DNA from: Phaeoceros laevis
Taxonomy: Eukaryota > Anthocerotophyta > Anthocerotopsida > Notothyladales
Assembly (NCBI GenBank): GCA_049999765.1
Contig: JBNGIQ010009445.1
Coordinates: 234,062 to 263,878 of the forward strand
Length of the DNA: 29,817 nt
Reading direction: 5' to 3'
In this document: positions 22,344 through 29,817 of the stretch, in pieces
Layout of the letters: every line of letters starts with the position of its first letter
Numbering within the stretch: position 1 is the stretch's first letter
The notes under the pieces: generated by a model
Database searches by the model: none
Told to the model about the DNA's origin: nothing
Seen by the model: the letters and a program-made list of their open reading frames with translations, nothing else
Position numbers and translations under genes: made by a program

Positions 22344-24813
22344 TCAGTAGGCTGTGCTCACCTCCATGGGCTTCACTGCTGAGTACTTCGTAGAGGAGCA
22401 AGATGACAGTTTCCCACGCAAGTCACTGTTATCAGGAGCCGGCAAAGAGCCGGAGGAGGCACTTGCGACATCCTCCAAGTTAAGAGGTCGGCTTTCAAAA
22501 ACTGCCTCCGGCCTGAACTGGGGCACAACAGGCAACGCCCTGTCTCCTCCCAGAATCATGACTACCTGGCGCATGGAGGGCCTTGCAAGGGGGTCAGGAT
22601 GGCAGCACAGCAGTGCCATGCTCACCACCATGGTCATCTCCTGAGCATCAAAGACCCCAAACAGCTTGGGATCTGCTGCATCCAAGACTTTGGCCTGTGC
22701 GAAAAGCTCCCACACCCAGTCCACCAGCACCACCTGCTCCACCGGGACTCCGGAGTCGATGGGTCTTCTCCCACATACCACCTCGAGCAGGAACACCCCA
22801 AAGCTGTACACATCACTCTTCTGTGTCGGCTTGCCTGCCCAAAAAAACATGTCAGCCGTTTAACTACAAAGCGCAGTCACTTACAAGTGCTGTTTGTTGG
22901 ATTCAACAAGTGGAGGCCTGCAGGCAGTTAGCTACCCAGAACGGAACAGAACAGAACAGCAGGTGAAAGGAGATGGAAACGTTGAAGACCTGATCGAAAG
23001 AGCTCAGGGGCCAGGTAACCAAAGGTGCCAGCAACAGCAGTTGATTCCGGAGCAAGAATGCTGTGATTGTAGGCCCGGGCCAGCCCAAAATCCCCCAGCT
23101 TTGCATTGAACTTGGCATCCAGCATCACATTGCTGGCTTTGATATCTCGGTGCATGATGCGCTCGTCACATTCATCGTGCAAATAGGCCACGGCCGCTGC
23201 CACTCCACGAAACGCCTTGGCTCTACAAGGGTCCCAGCAACGAGTCAGACATTTCATGCCCTGATTCTACTGGCAGTATGCAAGCCCAAGAGCTTCTAAA
23301 TTCATTGAATTCACCTGTTTTCCCATGTGAAAACATATGTGGGAGTCCGGGCCCGACCTGGCTTGAAGAGAAGCGAGTCCAGGCTGCCCCTAGGCAGGTA
23401 GTCATACACCAGCAAAAGTTCGCCTCGCTCATGGCACCAGCCTTGAAGTCTCACCAGGTTCCTGTGCCTGATCTTGCCGATGATCCTGATTTCTGCCAGA
23501 GACTCTTTCTCTCCCTGCTTGGAATCGTGCGCCACTCGCTTCACCGCCACCTCCACCTTGTTCCCCGGAAGAAAGCCCTTGTACACACTCCCAAACCCTC
23601 CCCGCCCTAGGGTTTGTTTGGGACTGAACTCCTCGGTGGCCAGGAAGAGCTCGTGGTAGGAAAACGACTTCGATGTCGGCATCCACATCGAACCTCCACC
23701 TGCGCCGGTCGTCCCACCAGAAGTAGACGGAGAGTCCCAGGCCTGCCAGGAATGCGAGCACTGCCACCACCGCAGCGACCACGACTACCCGCAAGATGGC
23801 ATTGCTACCTAGGCCTCCAGGCAGTATTTGTACATCAGGCAGTATTCCTGCTGTCAAGGGTGTCAAGGGTGATGCCACGGAATGCTTATCGAATGTCTTG
23901 AATCTAAATTCATATAGACGCACCGACCGGGAGCAAATATGATGGGTCGAGTTCGTGTAGTCCTCTTTGCAGCTCCGGATCGCAGCCGAGAAGCCAACAT
24001 ACATGTCATCCAGCACGATCTTGGAAAGATCAATTTCCCTCACCAAGGTGGCCTGGACAGGCCGTGAGGAGTTATATCGGTTTATCCTGATTTCCAGGCT
24101 CTGAGTAGGATTGTGATACTCAATCCACACCTGCACCCTGTTGGAAGGTTCCGACCTGTTGTAGACATCTCCACTCACAGTTGAAACTGACAAGGAGGTC
24201 ATGTTTCCCACGTTGATGCCAATGTGGACGCCGTCGGGATCTCCAAACTCGGGATTCTTCAACATGTCCAGCTCCACCGCAACGGTGTGGGACATCGATC
24301 TGGAGGGATCCGCAAGGCCAAGGTTGCCCCCACCTGCGCCTACGGTGTAGGCATCAGGGGCAATGATGAAGGCCGCTCCTTGGAACTAATGTCGCTACGT
24401 GCACTCAAGTTGCTGCCGGGCCTGTACCGGCTGCCGTCGGCAAACTCTATTACGAAGCTGGTGCTGAAGGAAACAGTGCCGTTGTCCTGGCTGCGGCGCA
24501 GATACGGATATGGACACAAGGGCATCTTGTCAAATGTCGGTTTCCTGAACTGGACAGGCTTCTCGTACAAGAATCTGGCTGCGGTTGCATCAAATGAAGC
24601 TCCACTTGGACTCGAGGACTGACGAGAACTCCAAATTTCGCCAAGCTCCAGCTCGGGCAGCGGTGATGCCCAATCAGGAACCCGGATGAAGTTTTCATAG
24701 GGCTCGTAGAAATAATTAAACTCGACCAGCGGTGCAGCGTCCGCGAGTTGAGATGCGAAGATGCTCAAGTGTAAACAGATGCAGACCAGCAGGGATGTGC
24801 ACACGCTCCCCAT
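22344..24813 (-). pseudogene. L-type lectin receptor-like kinase with two apparent frameshifts
   Basis: Lectin receptor kinases sit in the plasma membrane with an extracellular legume-lectin-like domain and a cytosolic Ser/Thr kinase. Exon 1 is 23315-24813, exon 2 22990-23222, exon 3 22344-22834, with clean GT-AG introns in phases 2 and 1. In order: signal peptide (about residues 1-26, SLLVCICLHLSIFASQLADA), lectin domain (VSFSTSFVIEF, AAFIIAPDAY, HTVAVELD), one transmembrane helix (LRVVVVAAVVAVLAFLAG), then kinase with GRGGFGSVYKG, VAVKRV, HRDIKASNVMLD, DFG, APE and KSDVYSFG. All catalytic residues are intact. The frame breaks twice: near 24378-24388 (one base short, inside the lectin domain) and near 23665-23690 (one base too many, between the membrane helix and the kinase). 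No plausible intron explains either. So this is a recent pseudogene, or an intact gene with two assembly indels. Confidence 0.85.
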
Positions 24814-25066
24814 TCGCGACTCGCGAGCTGCCCCTCACCCACGATTTATCGCGCATTTTGCATCTTACATTACCGGCTGGTTTCTACTACTAATAGCTTT
24901 TGTCTCTTTCGATTTAATATAAGCAGCGCCTTCAGAAGCGACAGCAAGTCTTCACACCCCGTCGCTCCACTGCCCGCCCGGGCCTGCCCCCTCTCTCTCC
25001 CTCGTACACCGGCACCCGACATCGGCCGTGCACGCGCTTTGGCGGTGTTGCAACCCGTTTGGCGGT

Positions 25067-25165
25067 AGAGGGAGCTATCCGTTGCCGGTGAACGAGGGGA
25101 GAGAGCTATCCGGTGCCGCTAAACGAGGGGAGGGAGCTATCCGGTAAACGAGGGGAGAGAGAAGG
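25067..25165 (+). repeat. Imperfect minisatellite, three copies
   Basis: Three diverged units share GAGCTATCCG, followed by AACGAGGGGAG. The spacing shrinks from about 33 to about 25 bp because the third unit lacks the GTGCCGCT part. The array lies about 250-350 bp upstream of the receptor kinase ATG on its 5' side. Confidence 0.85.
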
Positions 25166-25507
25166 GGCATACGTCCCGTATATCTGTACCAGTTTCCTAG
25201 AATCTAGTAGGTGATCTGTGTTCGACTAATAATATGCTAGATGGGGAAGATGAATACGCAAGACAAATAGCCGGTGGCTGCCATGCTACCTCCAAAAAAC
25301 CTACACTGGGGAGCGCGTCTATTTACAGTAGAAAGCAACAGCTTGGGGCTCCGTGCGAGGCTTCAGCCCAAAGCTTGTAACAACGCCCCTAGACTACGTA
25401 TAGATGTCCTGTCACGGCAGCCTCCTGGTTGGTAGGTAGCTTTGGAAGATAGGTGTGACGCCGGAAAGGCTCATGAATGCGGAAGACTCTAGTTGCCTTC
25501 GGGTCCC

Positions 25508-25619
25508 GAGCTACCTAAACCAGTAACAATGCCAGCAGCAGCAGCCACCTCATCAAGGCCTCCTCCTCCGCTGCAACTAGCAGCACCAGTTGTGCCAACA
25601 AGTAGAGTGGCCAGAGTCA
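25508..25619 (+). repeat. Dispersed repeat, copy 2
   Basis: This is the second copy of the 110-bp sequence at 21192-21300, in the same orientation, starting GAGCTACCTAAACCAGTAAC. Similarity ends at GTGGCCAGAGTCA. No DYW relic follows this copy. Confidence 0.9.
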
Positions 25620-26434
25620 GAGTGCTCGCATCGGATACTCCACTCTCCTAATGCTCCGGTCCGGCTAAGCCTTACATCTGTGTTCTAAACCAATTCCGAC
25701 CTCGACTGGATGCTGCCGATATCGAACATATACACTCACGCCAGGGACAGAACATCCCACAAGGCATATCGTAGACTTGGAATTGGGGGCAGCTCTTGAT
25801 GTCAAAAGTCACTCCGCTAAAACGCGGTACCAAGCAGTCAGGGCGATTCGTTTTGGGAAACTTCACTAAGCTCAGAAGTCGCCTGGCAACCCGCATCACA
25901 CCCAGGGGTAGGGTTTCCAGCGGAAACAAAAATTCCCTGCACGCCTGACAGGAACAAGAATTCGATCCAGATGCACAGCCCACTTCTGCCGGAACGAGCA
26001 CATCCCACATGCATTGATCATTTGTCGCACATCAACCAGAATTTCCATATCCTGCGAGGCAAGTTTGTTTCACGATAGTTACCGTTTGAGCTGTTGTTTG
26101 TTCATCCCCGCAGGCGGGGATGGACTGGCCATGGCCGTGCATCTTTTGGCTCACATGGGACTCCAGCCTCAAGTTCGGCCTTCAAAGCTACGAGTTCTAG
26201 ATCTAGCTCAACATACCAAGTAGTACTGGTTACTACTTCCACTTGTACTGGTCCTGGAAATTGGCTACTCACAGGATACAGACATTTAGACATTAATTGC
26301 CCGTGCTGAAAGGCATGCCCAATTTGAAACAGTTCAGACACTACGACCGTATATCAAGTTATAGACTCGTCATAATTACTCAGGCTTCTTGCTTCTTTCA
26401 CATGAGCTGTTTCAGTCTTCCACTCCTCAAGTAA

Positions 26435-27060
26435 ATCTGATGGCGTTGACGTCGCCAAATTTCTGCTATTCAACACCAAGTGCCAACAGGCTAGAGGTTC
26501 TGAAAGCCAGGACAAACTGGAAACCAGGAGCCAAAACTCCAATTTTCACTCTGGAAGGACTCCACAGAAACGGGAGTTCACTTGAAGAAAGTGACATAGT
26601 AAATATTGGGCTCTCGTCTCGTAAAATAGGAATGCAGAATGTGGGCAGTTGGAAGAAGCACGCAAAGTTTTGGACAGTCTGTCCACAACATGGACTGCCA
26701 TGGATGGTAAATGGGTGTGATACAAACATAGAAGGCTACAAGCTTAAGGGGTACAGCCTGCGTCGAAGAGATGATGGTGGCTGCTGTTCAGCCTAGTGCC
26801 ATCCCATTTGTTTGCCTTCTTGTAGCATGCAGTAAGGCGGGACTGGTCAGTAAAGGTGAAACAGAATGGCATCAACCCGACAACTGAGCATTATACTTGC
26901 ATGGTTGATCCTCTTAGCTTGGCCGAGCATGCTATTTAGGTGACTCAGAGGCGGGAAAGGTACTGCAATCAGCTGGGTGCAAAACCTGCGCTGTTGGGTT
27001 GGTGGCATTGCTGAATGCAAACAAGAGTCAGGGGGGTATAGAGCTGGGGACGGTGCGTGT
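26435..27060 (+). pseudogene. Decayed PPR gene segment 1 (PLS repeats plus E motif)
   Basis: Across shifting plus frames the sequence retains PPR landmarks in the right order: VLKARTNWKPGAK (about 26495), LEESDIVNIG (26580), CGQLEEARKVLDSLS (about 26640-26690), WTAM, then FVCLLVACSKAGLVSKG (about 26810-26860), EHYTCMVDLL (26885-26915) and an E-motif-like LVALLNANKSQGGIELG (about 26990-27050). Several frameshifts and stops break it. The order equals that of the intact PPR gene at 18260-20848. No DYW domain is visible after it. Confidence 0.8.
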
Positions 27061-27715
27061 ACAAGTGCTGATGTTCTAAAGCAGGGCAGACAGCTGTACT
27101 CAGGATCGTAATAAATGCTTGGAGTTGACATAGCAGTAGATCTAGATAATTGTCTCGTAAGTATGTATGCAAAAGGTGAGCCAGTACTAGTGGGAAGCTG
27201 CACGCAAAGTGTTTGACAGTCTGTCCACAAGGACTGCGGTAACATGGACTGCCATGATATATAAGTGGGTAGGCTGAGCATGGGCTCAGTCCCCAGGGAG
27301 CTCGCATTGTATGCAAGGATGGAGCAGGAAGGCCTGACTTTAGCAAACAGTGTCACTTCTGCTTGCTTCCTGAAGGCTTGTAGAAGTGCTGGCGCTATAC
27401 AACAGCCCTGGCAGGCAGCTGCATTCGGAGAAACTGATGTGGAAAGAGGACTGCTGGAAGGTGACAGTACTGGGCAACTGTCCTGTAAATATGTATGGAA
27501 AATTTGGCCAGATGGAAGATGTGTTTGATAATCTGTCCACAAGGGATGCGGCAACCTGGAATGCCATGAGAAATGGGTATGGTAGAAACAATCAAGGCTA
27601 CAAGCCTGTTTCGAAGAGATGATTCTGGCTGATATTCGGCCTAATGACACCACTTTTACTTGCATTCTTGTAGCATGCAGTGATCAAGAGGGGCTGGTCA
27701 GTAAGGGTCTGCATT
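27061..27715 (+). pseudogene. Decayed PPR gene segment 2
   Basis: Readable pieces include LKQGRQLYS, DNCLVSMYAKG (about 27145-27180), ELALYARMEQEGL (about 27297-27340), FLKACRSAGAIQ, NMYGKFGQMEDVFDNLSTRD (about 27485-27545), TWNAM and TFTCILVACSDQEGLVSKG (about 27650-27710). These lie in different frames with stops between them. The last 240 bp are similar to the middle of segment 1 (GGCTACAAGC, CGAAGAGATGAT, TTCTTGTAGCATGCAGT), so segments 1 and 2 are diverged duplicates. Confidence 0.8.
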
Positions 27716-28395
27716 GTGGCCATTTTGGTGCTTGGAGCAAGTCAGAAGTATACACTCGCAGGTCAAGCATAGTTTAGAGTCAGCTGTATTTGTCGGGACC
27801 ATGCTGGTAGATGCGTATGCAAAATGTGGCAGCCTTATAGATGCCAGACGTGTTTTTGAGTACATGACTCATCGTGATGTGGTTTCCTGGAATGCCATGG
27901 TCTTGGGGTATGCCCCTGGAGATGGACAGGGTGAAGTGGCTTTGCAAGTGTATGAAAGGATGCGCCGACAGGAAGGAGTAGCGCCAGACAACCGAACATT
28001 TGTTGCTGCTCTTAAGGGGTGTATTAGCTTGGCTGCACTAGAGGGAACTCAAGGTATTCGGAATTGTGTGAAGAAGCAATGCCTGCAGCAAGTCGTAGCC
28101 ATCCACGAAACTGTCTTGAAGTCTGGATTTGAGTCGGATATATTTGTTTGGAACATGCTGGTGGATGTTTATGCAAAGTGTGGGAGTCTGGTAGATGCTC
28201 GTCGCATTCTTGAGCAAATGCCTAGTCGTGATGTGGTTTCTTGTGGACTGCCATGATCTTGGGCTATGCTCAGATGGACCAGGGTGACGAGGCTTTGCAA
28301 TTGTACGCACAGATGCAGGAGGAAGGTGTGGTGCCAAATGATCGAACATTTGTTGGTGCCCTCGTGGCTTGTGGTAGTGTGGACGATTTGGATAA
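27716..28395 (+). pseudogene. Decayed PPR gene segment 3, frameshifted and interrupted
   Basis: The open frame from about 27714 to 28256 has two good PPR units (DAYAKCGSLIDARRVFEYM, WNAMVLGYAP, LKSGFESDIFVWNMLVDVYA). At about 28243 the sequence TTCTTGTGGACTGCC has two extra bases compared with the expected TCTTGGACTGCC; beyond it the frame continues as WTAMILGYAQMDQGDEALQL. PPR coding similarity stops at LVACGSVDDLDK near 28395, exactly where the TIR-like sequence begins. The better preservation of this segment suggests it decayed later than segments 1 and 2, or derives from another gene. Confidence 0.8.
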
Positions 28396-28414
28396 GGAAC
28401 ACTGTCTCCGAATT

Positions 28415-28439
28415 AACGGTAATCACGTCGATTACCGTT
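28415..28439. repeat. Inverted repeat (hairpin), 10-bp arms
   Basis: AACGGTAATC (28415-28424) and GATTACCGTT (28430-28439) are perfect reverse complements around ACGTC. The hairpin lies just inside the left TIR-like end. Confidence 0.85.
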
Positions 28440-28530
28440 TGGTGTACCGATAAAACGGTAATGTTTTCTAAATACATGTATTCCGCCCATCTTGCATAAT
28501 AGTAAAGATAAAATCCATCGTTTGTACCTA

Positions 28531-28582
28531 CAGTATTTTTAGAATCCTATATTCCGCAGTATTTTTAGAATCCTATATTCCG
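28531..28582 (+). repeat. Exact tandem duplication of a 26-bp unit
   Basis: The 26 bases beginning CAGTATTTTTAGAATCC are repeated exactly at 28531-28556 and 28557-28582. A related TATTCCGCCCATCT word occurs before the array at about 28479 and after it at about 28573. Confidence 0.95.
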
Positions 28583-28656
28583 CCCATCTATCATGCTAGT
28601 AAGAAAAAAAAACCCCTCCCCGTTACACATGTGTCACACACTACTCACCACAACCC

Positions 28657-28988
28657 CGTTTGCCATGGGCACCTATGCAATTCTTTGAGCCACCACCTAT
28701 GCAAGTCTTTCAACGTTGAAAGACCCTAACCACGACCACGGCCACATAGATAGGTAATGGGCGGCTATGTTGTACGAGGCGTGTGTTCACCAGCGTGAAA
28801 ATCAGGACACCATGTCTATTCAACGGACGAAACAATGGCCTCAGCATTCATGATCCCGGAAGTTGGTGGCATGGAGACCGCTTGATTTCAATCTGTGGAC
28901 TCATTTGTAGATTGGCATAGCAGATGTAACGCACAGCTGGCACACGCGGAGGCATGATCACAAGTCCAACTGTGTGGATCCCCAAAAA
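28657..28988 (+). repeat. Direct repeat A, copy 1 (about 332 bp)
   Basis: This block, from CCGTTTGCCATGGGCACC to GGATCCCCAAAAA, matches 29489-29817 over its whole length. The least conserved part is about 28685-28725. The minus strand of both copies keeps a readable stretch (GLVIMPPRVPAVRYICYANL in copy 1), but I do not recognise a protein family. Confidence 0.9.
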
Positions 28989-29070
28989 TTTTGGAGATGT
29001 AGCGAATAGGAAGCAAGGGGGGTGAATAAGGAGTAAGAAGGCATGAAAAGATCCTGGATATCCGGGATTT

Positions 29071-29110
29071 GCTCCCTCTTTGTACCGGACATCCGGTACA
29101 AAAAGGGAGC
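29071..29110. repeat. Near-perfect 40-bp hairpin with a 2-nt loop
   Basis: GCTCCCTCTTTGTACCGGA (29071-29089), CA, TCCGGTACAAAAAGGGAGC (29092-29110): the 19-bp arms pair with a single mismatch. It lies within the possible mobile element, between the two direct repeats. Confidence 0.95.
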
Positions 29111-29488
29111 TAAAAAATACCGAAAAAATAGTGGTTTTTTTGGTCATGTACTTCCCAAAATACACGTTTTGTACACCAAAAGAACTGCAACCCGCGAATA
29201 TAGTGGAATCCAACGACCGCAACACATGCAAAAGTGCATCAAATTTTGACGGTGTTTTAGAAATGTGCGATTTCAGCAAAAAAAATTTAAAGCAAGGCCC
29301 AGTTTTGGAAGTGGTACCGTTTGGTGGAGAATTTTTCTATTAATTCGGAAACAGTGTTTCCCCGTGCTGATCCAGGCCTTAAGCTCAGAGATAGTCTCAA
29401 ACGTGGTCACATTAAAATCCTCATGACAGTCGTGAGTACCACCCTTTCAGGTAATGCATAAACAAGTGACAATCAATCTTTCTGTAAG

Positions 29489-29817
29489 CCGTTTGCTATG
29501 GGCACCTATGCAATTCTTTGAGCCACCACACATTGTGAACTTTCGACGTCAACCCCAACCACGACCACGGCCACACGGATAGGTAATGGGCAGGTATGTT
29601 GTACGAGCGGTGCGTTCATCAGCTTGAAAATCAGGACGCCATGTCTATTCAAGAGACAAAACAATGGCCTCAGCATTCATGATCCCGAAAGTTGGTGGCA
29701 TGGAGACCACTTGATTTCAATCTGTGGACTAATTAGTAGATTGGCGTAGCAGATGTAACGCACGGCTGGCACACGCGGAGGCATGATCGCAAGTCCAACT
29801 GCATGGATCCCCAAAAA
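29489..29817 (+). repeat. Direct repeat A, copy 2 (runs off the window)
   Basis: This is the second copy of the block at 28657-28988, with the starts 832 bp apart. It is still matching at the last base of the window, so its true end is unknown. It could be the next unit of a tandem array or the other terminal repeat of a small LTR or TRIM-like element. Confidence 0.9.

Larger units (their letters stand above)
24814..26434. other. Intergenic DNA upstream of the receptor kinase
   Basis: The first part should be the kinase promoter. It includes CT-rich DNA (24960-25010) and the minisatellite at 25067-25165. Further on is copy 2 of the dispersed repeat. A cysteine-containing ORF of 112 codons at 25672-26010 (-) has ten or more Cys but no family I recognise and is of a length common by chance here. 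I do not call it a gene. Confidence 0.5.
28396..29362. mobile_element. Possible TIR-bounded insertion in the PPR relic
   Basis: The left end GGAACACTGTCTCCGAATTA (28396-28415) is an imperfect inverted repeat of the right end, which on the plus strand reads TTAATTCGGAAACAGTGTTT (29340-29359). Each end is itself close to a palindrome around CACTGT/ACAGTG. The left end lies where PPR similarity stops. The interior has no transposase that I can recognise, so this would be a non-autonomous element of about 0.97 kb. I see no target-site duplication, and PPR similarity does not clearly resume after 29362. Confidence 0.4.

Noticed and set aside
24384-24425. A 42-nt intron (GTACAG...TTAG) in the lectin domain to repair the frame
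   Set aside because: It removes a multiple of three bases and does not change the frame, and it is shorter than plausible plant introns.
25672-26010. 112-codon cysteine-rich minus-strand ORF as a small secreted protein gene
   Set aside because: It has no signal peptide and no recognised cysteine pattern. ORFs of this length occur on both strands throughout the intergenic DNA.
26847-27665. 272-codon minus-strand ORF, the longest open frame of its region
   Set aside because: Its repeated words (WTDYQT, YILTRQL) are the reverse reading of decayed PPR repeats on the plus strand. It is open by chance in antisense.

Overview
The window is nuclear DNA of a land plant. It carries spliced genes with short GT-AG introns (mostly about 50-300 nt), an APS kinase of plant type, an L-type lectin receptor kinase, a plant-type MCM-binding protein and an intronless PLS-class pentatricopeptide (PPR) protein with a DYW-type deaminase domain. 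That DYW domain ends in DRH instead of DYW and lacks a recognisable PG box. From memory, such divergent DYW domains are typical of hornworts, ferns and lycophytes, the lineages with frequent U-to-C editing. The short introns and compact spacing fit a hornwort best, but this placement is inference.

Layout. 1-1550: no recognisable gene. 1551-4937 (-): ETG1/MCMBP, 15 exons, 592 aa, rebuilt exon by exon with every splice phase closing. 5140-10738 (-): MLH3, 23 exons, 1074 aa in my model, with intact ATPase and endonuclease motifs, a GC-AG first intron and a 7-nt micro-exon. The two genes are head-to-tail, 202 bp apart, and an E2F-like site lies in that gap. 12221-12988 (-): APS kinase, intronless. 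13.0-15.6 kb: AT-rich intergenic DNA with a tandem repeat and a lysine-rich, apparently broken ORF. 16688-17788 (-): a 123-aa J-domain protein in five exons. It diverges from 18260-20848 (+), the PPR-DYW(DRH) protein. 20.85-22.3 kb: a decayed DYW fragment and a dispersed repeat. 22344-24813 (-): L-lectin receptor kinase with two apparent single-base frameshifts outside an otherwise intact kinase domain. 24.8-26.4 kb: a minisatellite and the second copy of the dispersed repeat. 26.4-28.4 kb: at least three decayed PPR segments in a row. 28.4 kb to the end: repeats only, namely a possible TIR-bounded insertion in the last PPR relic and 0.33-kb direct repeats 832 bp apart.

Function. ETG1 (replisome disassembly and cohesion) and MLH3 (mismatch repair and meiotic crossovers) form a DNA-maintenance pair by position. 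APS kinase supplies PAPS for sulfation. The PPR protein is probably an organelle RNA-editing factor, and the PPR relics show that this family expands and decays locally. No operon-like logic is expected, because this is a eukaryotic region.
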